DNA of 64,000 nt from contig NZ_JAINDZ010000019.1 in the NCBI RefSeq assembly GCF_019802345.1, positions 34,383 through 98,382 on the forward strand. The letters are read 5' to 3'. The translations under genes and the position numbers were made by a program. The stretch comes from Methylosinus sp. Sm6. GTDB lineage: Bacteria; Pseudomonadota; Alphaproteobacteria; Rhizobiales; Beijerinckiaceae. Within the stretch, counting starts at the first letter, position 1. Every line of letters begins with the position of its first letter. The notes under the pieces are model-generated. The model searched no databases. It saw nothing but the letters and a program-made list of their open reading frames with translations, and had not been told where the DNA came from. This document shows, one piece after another, positions 9,559-18,020 of the stretch.

Positions 9559-9586
9559 AAAGGGCGGCGGTTCTGCCGCCCTTTTT
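9559..9586 (+). terminator. rho-independent terminator after the phosphoesterase gene
   Basis: The stem AAAGGGCGGC/GCCGCCCTTT (10 bp, loop GGTTCT) is followed by TTCTTT. It starts 27 bases after the stop codon. Confidence 0.85.
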
Positions 9587-9723
9587 CTTTCGGCGCGCCG
9601 CGCCCGCGGTCACCGCCGCCACGGAATATGATCGTCGCTCTTCCCATCGCCGCGCGGCGCGCCTAAGTTTTCGAGGCGCGCGCCGAACGAGGCGGCTGCG
9701 GCGCCGGACCGGAGAATTTCGAA

Positions 9724-10320
9724 ATGCGCCTTCCCTCCCGCTGGCTGTTCCTCTTCGCCCTTCTTTCGCTCGCCGTCCCGCTCTCGGGCTGCGGCTATAA
9801 TACGATCCCGACGCTGGAGGAGGAGGCCAAAGCCAAATGGGCCACGGTCGAGGCGCAATATCAGCGTCGGGCCGACCTCATTCCCAATCTCGTCGCCACC
9901 GTCAAAGGCTACGCCAAGCAGGAGAAGGACGTTCTCACCTCGGTGACCGAAGCGCGCGCCAAGGCGACGCAGATGCGGCTCGATTCCTCCCAGCTCACCG
10001 ATCCCGAAAAGGTCAAGCAGTTCCAGGAAGCGCAGACCCAGCTCTCCGGCGCGCTCGGACGGCTGCTCGCCGTCAGCGAGGCCTATCCGGACCTTAAATC
10101 CAACGCCAACTTCCTTGCTCTGCAGTCGCAGCTCGAGGGCACGGAGAACCGCATCAATGTGGCGCGCCGCGACTACATCGAGGCGGCGCGGGAGTTCAAC
10201 ACCTCGCTGCGCACCTTCCCGACGCTGCTCTGGGCCAAGACCGTCTTCGCCGGAACCAAGCCGCTGCCGGAGTTCACGGCCGTCGCCGGCGCGGAGAAAG
10301 CGCCCGAGGTAACCTTCTGA
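9724..10320 (+). CDS. LemA family lipoprotein
   Basis: A 198-residue LemA-family protein. The N-terminus is a lipoprotein signal with lipobox LSGC (Cys23), so it is probably anchored in a membrane by lipid, unlike the usual LemA transmembrane anchor. The helical domain carries the hallmark YQRRADLIPNLVATVKGYAKQE and the C-terminal FNTSLRTFPTLLWAK. LemA proteins are widely linked with TPM-domain proteins, as here, but their function is not settled. The TPM gene follows 20 bases later. Confidence 0.92.
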   Translation: MRLPSRWLFLFALLSLAVPLSGCGYNTIPTLEEEAKAKWATVEAQYQRRADLIPNLVATVKGYAKQEKDVLTSVTEARAKATQMRLDSSQLTDPEKVKQFQEAQTQLSGALGRLLAVSEAYPDLKSNANFLALQSQLEGTENRINVARRDYIEAAREFNTSLRTFPTLLWAKTVFAGTKPLPEFTAVAGAEKAPEVTF

Positions 10321-10340
10321 AGGCGCCGCGCGGGGAGCGA

Positions 10341-11153
10341 ATGTCGGCGATATCGCTCATGATCAAAATCGCGCCGCGCGGCTCGGCCGCGCTGGCGCTC
10401 CTCGTGCTGCTGCCGGTTCTGGCCTTCGCTGCTCTCTCCTTCCCCGCGCTCACGGGCCGCGTCGTCGACGACGCCCATATCCTGCCGCAGGCGGCGAAGC
10501 TCGCGGTGGAGACGAAATCGCGCGCGCTCGAGGACAAGTCGGGCATTCAGCTCGTCGTCGCCACCATCCCCTCGCTGCAGGGCGCGGACATAGAAAGCTT
10601 CGCCAATGGGCTGTTCCGCTTCTGGAAGCTCGGCGAAGCGAAGACGAACAATGGCGTGCTGTTCCTGATCGCGCCGAATGAACGCAAGATGCGCATAGAG
10701 GTCGGCTATGGGCTCGAGGGCGCGCTGACCGACGCGCTGTCCAAGATCATCATCGCGACGGCGGTGACGCCGAAGTTCAAGGCCGGCGACTATGGCGCTG
10801 GAGTCGAGCGCGGCGTCGACGCGATCGTCGAGGTGCTGAGCGGCGACGCGGCGGAGTGGCAAAAGCGCGTGAAGCTGCGCGCCGAGGGCGAGGACGCCTT
10901 CGACGACCTCGTCCCGCTCATCATGGTCGCGCTGTTCCTGTTCGTCTTCCTGTCCATGCTCTCCAACGCCCGCGGCGGGCGGCGCGCCTATCGCGGCGGG
11001 CGCGGGCCGATCGTCTATCTGCCGCCTTCGAACGACTCCTGGTCCGGAGGCTCCTCCTGGGGCTCGGGGAGCTCCTGGGGCGGCGGCGGAGACGGCGGCT
11101 TTTCGGGTGGAGGCGGCTCGTCCGGGGGCGGCGGCGCTTCGGGGGACTGGTGA
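10341..11153 (+). CDS. TPM-domain protein (YgcG-like), membrane-anchored, Gly/Ser-rich tail
   Basis: A 270-residue TPM-domain protein. The N-terminal hydrophobic segment (about residues 14-31) is a signal peptide, followed by the TPM domain: LTGRVVDDAHILPQ, IQLVVATIPSLQG, NNGVLFLIAPNERKMRIEVGYGLEG. A transmembrane helix (LVPLIMVALFLFVFLSML, about residues 193-210) precedes a tail of Gly, Ser and Trp ending GGGGASGDW, the usual end of YgcG-type proteins. It is the second gene of the LemA-TPM-TPM operon, and its TGA shares a base with the ATG of the next gene. Precise function unknown. Confidence 0.92.
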   Translation: MSAISLMIKIAPRGSAALALLVLLPVLAFAALSFPALTGRVVDDAHILPQAAKLAVETKSRALEDKSGIQLVVATIPSLQGADIESFANGLFRFWKLGEAKTNNGVLFLIAPNERKMRIEVGYGLEGALTDALSKIIIATAVTPKFKAGDYGAGVERGVDAIVEVLSGDAAEWQKRVKLRAEGEDAFDDLVPLIMVALFLFVFLSMLSNARGGRRAYRGGRGPIVYLPPSNDSWSGGSSWGSGSSWGGGGDGGFSGGGGSSGGGGASGDW

Positions 11154-11758
11154 TGCCCATTTCCAACGAGGATCAGGCGCGCATATCGGCGGCGATTCGC
11201 GCGGCCGAGCAAAAGACCGCAGGAGAAATCGTCTGCGTGCTGGCGCGTCGCTCCTCCGATTATCTCTATGTGCCGCCGCTGTGGGCCGCGCTGCTGGCGC
11301 TCGTCGCGCCCTGGCCGCTGGTGATCTTCACCACGCTCGACATTCGCGCCATATTGGTCATTCAGACGCTGATCTTCGTGGCGGTCGCCGCGGCGCTCTC
11401 CTATCCGCCGCTGCGGCTGGCGGCGACGCCGCGCATCGTCAAGCGGGCGCGCGCCCATCGCGCCTCGATCGAGCAATTCTTCACCCGCGGCGTCGCCGGC
11501 ACGAAGGGCAGGACCGGCGTGCTCATCTTCGTCTCGCTCGGCGAGCGCTATGCGCGAGTCGTCGCCGATGACGGAATCGCGGCCGAAATCTCCGACGAGC
11601 AATGGCGCTGCGCGCTCGATCTGCTGCTCGACAACGTTCGCTGCGGCCACATCGCCGAGGGCTTCGTCGCGGCGATCGAGGAATGCGCGCGGCTGCTCGC
11701 GCAGCATGTGCCGCCGGGCGGCGCCGAGGAGCTGCCGGACCGCATTTACGTGATCTGA
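11153..11758 (+). CDS. second TPM-domain membrane protein
   Basis: A 201-residue protein with an N-terminal part of a TPM domain (DQARISAAIRAAEQKTAGEIVCVLAR), two central transmembrane helices (about residues 40-85) and the second TPM half (GRTGVLIFVSLGERYARVVADDGIAAE). The membrane hairpin is inserted inside the domain, a layout seen in partners of LemA/YgcG pairs. Its ATG overlaps the preceding stop (TGATG), so translation is coupled. It ends the operon. Confidence 0.88.
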   Translation: MPISNEDQARISAAIRAAEQKTAGEIVCVLARRSSDYLYVPPLWAALLALVAPWPLVIFTTLDIRAILVIQTLIFVAVAAALSYPPLRLAATPRIVKRARAHRASIEQFFTRGVAGTKGRTGVLIFVSLGERYARVVADDGIAAEISDEQWRCALDLLLDNVRCGHIAEGFVAAIEECARLLAQHVPPGGAEELPDRIYVI

Positions 11759-11846
11759 GCGCGCATGAAAAAAAGTCCCGGCCGCGCCATGGCGCGCCGG
11801 GACAGCTGGCTCGCAGGAGGTCGAGCGCGTCGGCCAGAGCGCTTTC

Positions 11847-11870
11847 CGATCGAACGGAATCGTTCGATCG
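11847..11870. repeat. extragenic palindrome, 10-bp arms
   Basis: Perfect inverted repeat CGATCGAACG-GAAT-CGTTCGATCG, preceded by GAGCGCTTTC. It shares the leading GAGCGyTwTCCGATC motif with the palindrome 55 bases further on and may act as a terminator for the upstream operon. It looks like a dispersed small repeat. Confidence 0.6.
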
Positions 11871-11901
11871 ATCAGAATTCGCTCAAACTAAAGAATGCTA
11901 G

Positions 11902-11935
11902 AGCGTTATCCGATCCATTCGGATCGGATAACGCT
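11902..11935. repeat. extragenic palindrome, 15-bp perfect arms
   Basis: AGCGTTATCCGATCC-ATTC-GGATCGGATAACGCT is a perfect 15-bp stem with a 4-base loop. It abuts the stop codon of the 33-codon minus-strand gene, so it could be that gene's terminator as well as a dispersed palindrome. Confidence 0.7.
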
Positions 11936-12037
11936 TTAGCCGAGGAAGCGCGTGATCTGATGAATGACGACGATGAAGAAGGCCAGAGCGCCGACGATTC
12001 CGGCAATAGCCTTGGCGAGTTCCGCGGAGCTATGCAT
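11936..12037 (-). CDS. 33-residue single-pass membrane peptide (putative)
   Basis: A 33-codon frame starting MHSSAELAKAIAG and ending HQITRFLG, with one hydrophobic helix (about residues 8-27). GAGGGG lies 6-11 bases before the ATG as a plausible ribosome site, and a perfect 15-bp hairpin directly follows the stop. I do not recognise the family. Small membrane peptides of this kind occur in many Rhizobiales, but whether this one is made is inference from the ribosome site and the hairpin. Confidence 0.45.
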   Translation of the reverse strand: MHSSAELAKAIAGIVGALAFFIVVIHQITRFLG

Positions 12038-12506
12038 GACGTTTCCCCTCTCTGTCTCATAATTTGTTATTCGACACGCCGTCTCTTCTTTAGATGCGTG
12101 CGCGTCGAGCAATAGATTGCGCGCGTATTCTTTGGCCGACAATCGCCCGAGCGCGCGTCACAATGGCGCAGCAGCTTGCAGAGGCTTGAAATATCGTCTT
12201 GATTTCCGCCCGCTCGGCTGTGCTACAAAAAGTCGCGGCGAGTCGCCCGTCGCGAGCGCTCGGTTCCGGACGATGGCCAGGACTACGGCCAGGACTACGG
12301 CCTTGTACGGCTCGACACGGCCTCGACGAGGCCGATAATGAGCGCGGCTTCGCCGAGAGCGAAGCAAGTTTGTCGCTTTCCTGGTTCTGCGTTAACCCTA
12401 TAACTTCTCGTAACCTCGATTGCCGTATCGTGGGCGCGTCCTTCTCGGTGGAAGGATAGGCGCGACCCGCCGGTTGGTCGTCGTTCAGTAGGCGTGAGGC
12501 AAGACC
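12038..12506. other. 469-base spacer without a convincing gene
   Basis: No coding frame here has a start, ribosome site and recognisable product. It holds a 12-base tandem repeat (12275-12302) and an AT-richer stretch near 12393-12420 (GTTAACCC..ATAACTTC..GTAACC) that is the likely promoter zone of the L,D-transpeptidase gene. Otherwise I see nothing. Confidence 0.5.
12275..12302. repeat. 12-bp tandem repeat, 2.3 copies
   Basis: GGCCAGGACTAC occurs twice head to tail and is followed by GGCC. The role is unknown. Confidence 0.6.
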
Positions 12507-14105
12507 ATGGTGACCCGCGATGCTCTCGCGGGAGCGTCCGCAAAGGCGTTCCTCGTCGTTCTCGCTTGCTCCTGCGCGTCGATCGCATTCGCTGCGTCCC
12601 GCGCGCCATTTCGCGAGCGGCTCGCCGAGCCGCCGCCGATCGTCTCCTGGCTCGCGGCCGAGGTCCGTTCCGCGCCGGCGCCGTCCGAGTCTTTCGTGGG
12701 CGATCTCTCCGTTTCGCCGCTTCTGCCGATCGTCGCGCCGCATGTCGCGGCCGAGGCCGACGCGGATTTCGATGTCGCCGCCGCTCTGATCCCGGCAGAG
12801 GCGCGCGCTTTCGCCGATGCGCTCGACGTCTGGGCGCATCGCGCGAGCGGCGAGCGGCTCGTCCAGCGCAAGGCCATCGCCGAATTCTACGCCGCGCGCG
12901 TCTATCGGCCGCTGTGGCGGGAGGGCGAGCGATGGCGCGCGGAGGCGTCGGCGGTCGTCGAACGCCTGCGCCTCGCGGGCGAGGACGGGCTCGATCTGCG
13001 CGCCTATCCGATCCCCGAGCCGGGCGCGCAGGCGTCCGCCGCAGCCGATGAAGTCGCCCTAACGGAAGCCGTCGTCGCCTATGCGACGCAGGCCGCCGGC
13101 GGGCGCGTCGATCCGCGACGAGTCTCGCGGCTCATCGGCGCCCGCCCGCCTTTGCCGGAACCCGGGGCTATTCTCTCCGCCATCGCTGCCGCCGGCGAGC
13201 GCGCGGGCGATCGGCTCCAAGACTATAATCCGCCGCACGCGGGCTATCGCGCATTGAAGGAGAAGCTCGTCGAGCTGCGCGGCGCGCGTGGGCCGGAGGC
13301 GCCGACGCGCTACGCCGAATCGCGATCCGTGGCGCGCGACGACTCGCCCGCCGAGCACAAGAGGCGCGCGACGCCGGCCGCTCCGCAGGGCGCGCGCCTG
13401 CGGGCGGAGATCATCGCCAATATGGAGCGCTGGCGCTGGCTGCCGCGCGACCTGGGCGGCGACCGCATCGAGGTCAATATTCCCGATTTCGAGCTCGCCG
13501 TCGTCCGCGACGGCGAGGTGACGCATCGCGCGCGCGTCATCGTCGGCAAGGAGGGCACGCCGACGCCGGTGTTTTCCGATGCGATGCAGTTCATCATCGT
13601 CAATCCCTATTGGAACGTGCCGCCGTCGATCCTGAACAAGGAGATGCTGCCGAAATTCGGCGGCGATCTGCAGGCGATCGCCGCGCACGGCTATGAAGTG
13701 GTCTATCGCAACGGCCAGGCGCGAGTGCGCCAGCGGCCGGGCGAGGGCAATGCGCTCGGTCGCATCAAATTCATGTTCCCGAACGATTTCTCGGTCTATC
13801 TGCACGATACGCCGAGCCGCGGGCTGTTCTCCGCTGCGCATCGCGCCTTCAGCCATGGCTGCGTGCGCGTCGACCAGCCCTTCCGCCTCGCCGAGGCGGT
13901 GCTCGGCCCGGACAGCGGCTGGCGCGAGGACCGCGTGAAGAAGCTCATCGGCGGCTCCGAACGCTATATCAATCTCATGCACCCGCTGCCGATCCATATC
14001 GAATATTTCACCGCTTTTGTCGACACGGGCGGGCGCCTGCGTCTGCGCGGCGATCTCTACGGCTATTCCGCCAAGGTGCGCGCGGCGCTGGGCCTCGAAG
14101 GCTAG
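12507..14105 (+). CDS. L,D-transpeptidase (YcbB/LdtD type), exported
   Basis: A 532-residue exported murein L,D-transpeptidase that forms 3-3 peptidoglycan cross-links or attaches proteins to the wall. Residues 1-30 are a signal sequence (AFLVVLACSCASIAFAAS). A scaffold domain with FYAARVYRPLWREGERW and the helical YcbB-like region follow, then the YkuD catalytic domain with INPYWNVPPSILNKEMLP and the active-site SHGCVRVDQPFRLAE (catalytic Cys452). A long Ala/Pro/Arg-rich linker lies near residues 260-300. Rhizobiales, which grow from the pole, rely heavily on this enzyme class, which fits the growth-pole protein elsewhere in the window. Confidence 0.93.
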   Translation: MVTRDALAGASAKAFLVVLACSCASIAFAASRAPFRERLAEPPPIVSWLAAEVRSAPAPSESFVGDLSVSPLLPIVAPHVAAEADADFDVAAALIPAEARAFADALDVWAHRASGERLVQRKAIAEFYAARVYRPLWREGERWRAEASAVVERLRLAGEDGLDLRAYPIPEPGAQASAAADEVALTEAVVAYATQAAGGRVDPRRVSRLIGARPPLPEPGAILSAIAAAGERAGDRLQDYNPPHAGYRALKEKLVELRGARGPEAPTRYAESRSVARDDSPAEHKRRATPAAPQGARLRAEIIANMERWRWLPRDLGGDRIEVNIPDFELAVVRDGEVTHRARVIVGKEGTPTPVFSDAMQFIIVNPYWNVPPSILNKEMLPKFGGDLQAIAAHGYEVVYRNGQARVRQRPGEGNALGRIKFMFPNDFSVYLHDTPSRGLFSAAHRAFSHGCVRVDQPFRLAEAVLGPDSGWREDRVKKLIGGSERYINLMHPLPIHIEYFTAFVDTGGRLRLRGDLYGYSAKVRAALGLEG

Positions 14106-14236
14106 CAGTGTGCTTCATCGAAATTGATTGGCCTCGAGAGCGAGCCTGAACGCTCGCAGTCCGAGCCGCGCTCGCTACTACACCGCGAGGCTCGCAATTC
14201 CCCGCGACTTGCGATCCCGAGCGGCGACGCACGCAG

Positions 14237-14263
14237 AAAAACTGCCCGAGCGAGCCCGGGCAG
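14237..14263 (-). terminator. rho-independent terminator of the sMMO operon
   Basis: Read on the minus strand, CTGCCCG/CGGGCAG with an 8-base loop is followed directly by TTTTTCTGC. It lies 65 bases after the mmoC stop. The rest of the 222-base gap to the convergent transpeptidase gene has nothing else. Confidence 0.8.
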
Positions 14264-14327
14264 GAGAAGTTGGGGAGCCCCCGCCCGACGGAGTAAAGTC
14301 CGAGCGAAGAAGAAAGGCGGCGGCCGG

Positions 14328-15362
14328 TCAGCCGCTCGCCAGGAATTTCTCGAGATAGACCTGCTCCTTGGGCACGCCCGCCGTCGCCGCCGCCGCGAAG
14401 GCGGCCTCGATCATGCCGGGAGGACCGCAGAGATAGATGTCCGGCTTGACGTCGGATTTCTCCAGCTCCGCGCGCAGGAGATCGATCACTGTTCCCTTGT
14501 CGACGCCATTGCCGCCGTCGTCATTCACCACCGCGATGCGAACGCCGAGGCTCGGCATGGATCGCGCGAGGCTCTTCAGCTCGTCGACATAGAATAATTC
14601 ATCGCGGTTGGTGACGCCGAACAGCAGCGTCGCCGGCGACGGATCACTGGACTTGCCGAGCTGGCGGATCATCGACAGCACCGGCGACAGCCCCGTGCCA
14701 CCCGCGACGAAGACTCGCGACCGCCCGCCGTGATCATGCAGCGAGAAGGACCCGGCCGGTCCGCGCAGATCGACCCGCATGCCGACCTTCGCCTCCGTCT
14801 GCAGGAATTTCGAGAAGGCCCCGTCCGGCAAGAGTCGGATGAAGAATTCGAGCTGCCCGTCCTCCGCGACCGAAGCCATGGAATAGGAGCGCCGCGTATG
14901 CGTGCCCGGAATCTCGATGTCGACGAACTGGCCGGGAACGAAGTTCAGCGAAATGCGCGCCGCGCCGTCGGCCGTCAATGGCTGCAGCACGAGACGCACG
15001 ACATTGGACGACACGCGATCGCACGCGACGATCTCGGCGAGCCAATTGGTCTGGATCGCTTCGAAGGAGATGCGATCATAGGTATAGGGCACGACGAGAT
15101 GCAGATCGCTGCGCGGAAAAGTGCGACACAGCAGAACCTTGCCGTCCTCTTCCTCGTCCGGCGGCAACGCTTGGACCTTCACATCGATCAGCTCATAGTC
15201 GCCATCCGTGCAATCGGCCTTGCAGGTGGCGCAGCCGCCCGCGCGGCAGGAGGCGAGCAGAATCACGCTCTGCCTCAGCCCCGCGGAGATCACATCCTCA
15301 CTGGGCCCGCATTCGAACGAGCAGGTTTCTCCGTCCTCGGTCTCGATGACGATCTGATACAT
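14328..15362 (-). CDS. mmoC: soluble methane monooxygenase reductase, MmoC
   Basis: MmoC passes electrons from NADH through FAD and a [2Fe-2S] centre to the diiron hydroxylase. The 344-residue protein has an N-terminal plant-type ferredoxin domain with cluster ligands Cys39, Cys44, Cys47 and Cys79, then a flavin domain with RRSYSMAS near residues 157-164, and an NAD domain with VFAGGTGLSPVLSM and the C-terminal YLCGPPGMIEAAF. It is the last gene of the operon, 12 bases after mmoD. The only ribosome-site candidate is TAGGGTT at an unusually long distance, and a hairpin lies before mmoD; both would lower MmoC output relative to the hydroxylase. Confidence 0.97.
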   Translation of the reverse strand: MYQIVIETEDGETCSFECGPSEDVISAGLRQSVILLASCRAGGCATCKADCTDGDYELIDVKVQALPPDEEEDGKVLLCRTFPRSDLHLVVPYTYDRISFEAIQTNWLAEIVACDRVSSNVVRLVLQPLTADGAARISLNFVPGQFVDIEIPGTHTRRSYSMASVAEDGQLEFFIRLLPDGAFSKFLQTEAKVGMRVDLRGPAGSFSLHDHGGRSRVFVAGGTGLSPVLSMIRQLGKSSDPSPATLLFGVTNRDELFYVDELKSLARSMPSLGVRIAVVNDDGGNGVDKGTVIDLLRAELEKSDVKPDIYLCGPPGMIEAAFAAAATAGVPKEQVYLEKFLASG

Positions 15363-15374
15363 AAGTCTCGAACC

Positions 15375-15698
15375 CTAAATATGCGCCGGCTTCGCCGCGC
15401 CGTTCTCGTCCTTCACGGGCTCGGGCGTTCCGATGCCGCGCAGCAGCGCACGGATCGCCTCGCTCTTCCCGCCATCGTTCAGCGAAGCCTCGTCCTGCCT
15501 GCGGAAGAAGCTCAGCACATGAGCGACCGCCTCGCGCGCCGACTCCTGCGACAGCGAGCAGCCTTCCTGCACGAATTCGCCATCGCGCAGGATCTCCCAG
15601 CGCCACATATATTCGAGGTCCATCGTATAGGCTTGATAGCGCTCGTCGGCGTGTATCAACGCCTGCCGGATCTCCGGCCGCGCCGCCCCTTGCTCCAT
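15375..15698 (-). CDS. mmoD: sMMO accessory/regulatory protein MmoD
   Basis: A 107-residue MmoD (OrfY) homologue, a cytoplasmic protein found only in sMMO operons. In the literature MmoD binds the hydroxylase and inhibits it in vitro, and it has been proposed to take part in the copper switch. Family segments visible are YQAYTMDLEYMWRWEILRDG and QEGCSLSQESAREAVAHVLSFF. GGGAGGAAGAC gives a strong ribosome site. A perfect 12-bp hairpin lies in the 78-base gap after mmoZ, so its mRNA level may differ from that of the hydroxylase genes. Confidence 0.93.
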   Translation of the reverse strand: MEQGAARPEIRQALIHADERYQAYTMDLEYMWRWEILRDGEFVQEGCSLSQESAREAVAHVLSFFRRQDEASLNDGGKSEAIRALLRGIGTPEPVKDENGAAKPAHI

Positions 15699-15724
15699 TG
15701 TCTTCCTCCCTCTTTATCTCTTGT

Positions 15725-15751
15725 CGTTCGGGCGGCGCGGCCGCCCGAACG
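15725..15751 (-). promoter_or_regulatory. intra-operon hairpin between mmoZ and mmoD
   Basis: CGTTCGGGCGGC-GCG-GCCGCCCGAACG is a perfect 12-bp, very GC-rich stem with a 3-base loop. On the minus strand it is not followed by a T-run, so it is better read as an mRNA-stability or partial-termination element than a full terminator. It separates the hydroxylase/MmoB genes from mmoD-mmoC. Confidence 0.7.
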
Positions 15752-15776
15752 CATGTCTTTCGCAATTCGTGCAGCG

Positions 15777-16286
15777 TCACGCCTGCAGATGCAGGACCTT
15801 GACGCCGCGCTCCTTGCGCAGCCCTTCGAGCGGAGTGGCGTAATAATCGGTGTTGCGGATCTCCATCAGCACGGTGCCGAGCGCGGCATCGGTCCGCAGG
15901 AACACATTCACCGGCAGAACCGGCGGCTTGTAGAGCTGCCGGAACTCGATATGGATGCGCTCCGCCTCATATTTGCTCTTCGCCGCCTTGATCTTGGCGA
16001 TCCAGGTCGCCTCCACCGCGGCGGCGGCCTCGCCGGTCGACGCCTTGGTGATGAGATCGGCGACGGGGAGCTTCTCGGTCTTCAGCACCGAGAGCTTCTC
16101 CTCGATCTTGCGTTCGATATATTGATAATCGACGTCGAGATCATAGCTCTTGCGGAACGGCGACGAATAGGCGAGGCGGAAGTCCTGGATGAACTTCGTC
16201 GCCTGATCGACGCTCGTCAGCTTGGCGATTTTGGCTTCCCATTCGGTGCGAATGGAATTGTCGTGGATGGGTTCTCTCTTGGCCAT
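15777..16286 (-). CDS. mmoZ: sMMO hydroxylase gamma subunit, MmoZ
   Basis: The 169-residue gamma subunit of the (alpha-beta-gamma)2 methane hydroxylase. It is all-helical and has no cofactor. Typical segments are [41 protein letters not shown] and RLYKPPVL-like [15 protein letters not shown]. It starts 26 bases after mmoB. The stop is followed by a strong hairpin before mmoD. Confidence 0.97.
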   Translation of the reverse strand: MAKREPIHDNSIRTEWEAKIAKLTSVDQATKFIQDFRLAYSSPFRKSYDLDVDYQYIERKIEEKLSVLKTEKLPVADLITKASTGEAAAAVEATWIAKIKAAKSKYEAERIHIEFRQLYKPPVLPVNVFLRTDAALGTVLMEIRNTDYYATPLEGLRKERGVKVLHLQA

Positions 16287-16312
16287 TTTCTAACGTTCCT
16301 CGTGATCGCCGA

Positions 16313-16729
16313 TCAAATGTCGGTCAGGGCGCGATCGAGGCCCATGAGTTCGGAGGTGATGGTGAATTTGGTGCCGAGCGTATAGGCGCGGCCGACCGTC
16401 GACGATACATTCACGAGAAGGTCGTAGACTGAGAACGGCTTGCCGAGCATGTCGGAAGCCTCGGCCGAATCGATCTCGATCGCGCCATCGGCCTTGATCC
16501 ACCAGAAGCCGGCCTTGTCCTCGACGACGATCGACGGATTCTTGGCCTTGCCGGCCTTGAGGACGATGTCCTCGACGATGGCGTCGATCTCGTCGCTCTT
16601 CATCAGCACCAGAACCACGGCGTTGGACTCGTGGACGACCTGATTCTCCTCGGCGAAGAACTCGTCGGCGAAGGCCTTGCCGGTCTTCTGCATGATGCCG
16701 GCGTTGTAAGCGTTGTGAGCGCTGGACAT
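16313..16729 (-). CDS. mmoB: sMMO regulatory (coupling) protein MmoB
   Basis: A 138-residue cofactorless effector protein that docks on the hydroxylase and controls oxygen and substrate access. The start MSSAHNAYNAGIMQKTGKAF is the flexible N-terminal tail needed for activity. The core VVLVLMKSDEIDAIVEDIV and ITSELMGLDRALTDI are as in other type II methanotrophs. It begins 15 bases after the mmoY stop and is surely cotranscribed. Confidence 0.97.
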   Translation of the reverse strand: MSSAHNAYNAGIMQKTGKAFADEFFAEENQVVHESNAVVLVLMKSDEIDAIVEDIVLKAGKAKNPSIVVEDKAGFWWIKADGAIEIDSAEASDMLGKPFSVYDLLVNVSSTVGRAYTLGTKFTITSELMGLDRALTDI

Positions 16730-16744
16730 TGAAGCGTTTCCTTT

Positions 16745-17932
16745 TCAGTTCTTGTAGCCGGCGAGAACGGCGTCGACCTTCTGGTCGACGTCGACCTTGA
16801 AGCCGATCTTGTCGGCGTAATCGATCTTCCAATCGCCGAAGACGCGCTGCAGCGCATCGGAGACGCCGGCGCGATCGGTCGCGCCCGCGACCTTCTCGAC
16901 CTTGGCGTAGAGACCGACGAAGTCCTTCAGCGCCGCAACCGAATTCGCGAGATAATGATCGGTCCAGGCGGAAAGGAATGTGCGGTTGTGCGCGCCGAAT
17001 TCCGAATCATTGGCGAGGCAATAGACGAAGAGATCGTCGATCGCGCCGCGCGTGGTTTGGAAATAGGTCTGCGACTGCGCCGTGAAGAAGGGTGTCAGCG
17101 TGTCGCCATAAACGGTGGCGAGGCGCTGGAAGAACTCGCGACGGGCGAACTGGCCGAAGGTCGCGTCATAGACGGCGTGACCCGCCCAGAGGATCTCGTT
17201 CCAATCCTGAATGCCCTGCCAGATCTCCTGCACCGTCGCGCGCGCGCCGGCATAGATCGGGTCGGTGGTCCAGATCTTCTTCGGAATGTCGGTCGAAGCG
17301 TCGAAGCCCGGAACCAGCTTGGCGATGAACAGACGCTCCATCTGGATCATCTGCGCATTGTCGACCTTGTCGAGACCGGCGAAGGTCGCCGACTGGCGGA
17401 TGGTGTCCGACAGACAGTCGCGGCCGACCGAGGAATGCGCGTTGAACAGGCCATACTCGTTGAAGAGCAGAGCGCCGTAATATTTGTTGAGGATCTCGTC
17501 GCGCCAATAGGGGTCGATGGTGCGGATCGAGCCTTCGGACGAATAGCCGGCGAGAAAGCGCTGGGTGTAGCGCGCCTCTTCCGACTTGTCCTTCACATAA
17601 GGAGCATGCCAGCGGCGGGCCGGGTCGCGATGGCGATACCAGTCGGTCGTGCGCAGCTCAGTGCTCTCATTGCCCCAGGACGGACGCCCGCCGTGGAACT
17701 TCTGGGTCCAATCGCCCCAATCGAGGCCGCCGGCGATCCAGTCGGGATTGGGCTGAGCATAGCAGGACAGCTGCTCATATTCCGACAGGCGCTTCCAGCG
17801 CGGCTGGATGAAATAGTGATATTTGCGCTGCGTGTCGAGCGCATGATCCGGCAGCGCGGCGGCGATGATAGCCGCGCGCTCGGGATCGGTGAGACCCCGC
17901 TTGGTGACTTGGGAGCTCTGAGGCTGTGACAT
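16745..17932 (-). CDS. mmoY: sMMO hydroxylase beta subunit, MmoY
   Basis: The 395-residue beta subunit of the hydroxylase has the ferritin-like helical fold but no diiron site; it forms the dimer core. Recognisable segments are GGLDWGDWTQKFHGGRPSWG, FNAHSSVGRDCLSDTIRQSA and IQDWNEILWAGHAVYDATFGQFARREFFQRL. GGAGGAATG lies 8 bases before the ATG. It is separated from mmoX by 148 bases that carry a 12-bp hairpin and a 12-bp direct repeat. In M. trichosporium OB3b extra promoter activity before mmoY has been reported; I see no certain promoter here. Confidence 0.97.
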   Translation of the reverse strand: MSQPQSSQVTKRGLTDPERAAIIAAALPDHALDTQRKYHYFIQPRWKRLSEYEQLSCYAQPNPDWIAGGLDWGDWTQKFHGGRPSWGNESTELRTTDWYRHRDPARRWHAPYVKDKSEEARYTQRFLAGYSSEGSIRTIDPYWRDEILNKYYGALLFNEYGLFNAHSSVGRDCLSDTIRQSATFAGLDKVDNAQMIQMERLFIAKLVPGFDASTDIPKKIWTTDPIYAGARATVQEIWQGIQDWNEILWAGHAVYDATFGQFARREFFQRLATVYGDTLTPFFTAQSQTYFQTTRGAIDDLFVYCLANDSEFGAHNRTFLSAWTDHYLANSVAALKDFVGLYAKVEKVAGATDRAGVSDALQRVFGDWKIDYADKIGFKVDVDQKVDAVLAGYKN

Positions 17933-18020
17933 GGTCGTTCATTCCTCCACTGAGGGATTTTTTGGTGCTTCGTGCTCGCGTCGAAGGTGACCGCCGGGCG
18001 CGGGAGTCCCGACGGTCCTA

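Noticed and set aside
7790..9622. Long minus-strand frame opposite the phosphoesterase gene
   Set aside because: The plus strand carries a signal peptide and family motifs; the antisense product has no coherent domain.
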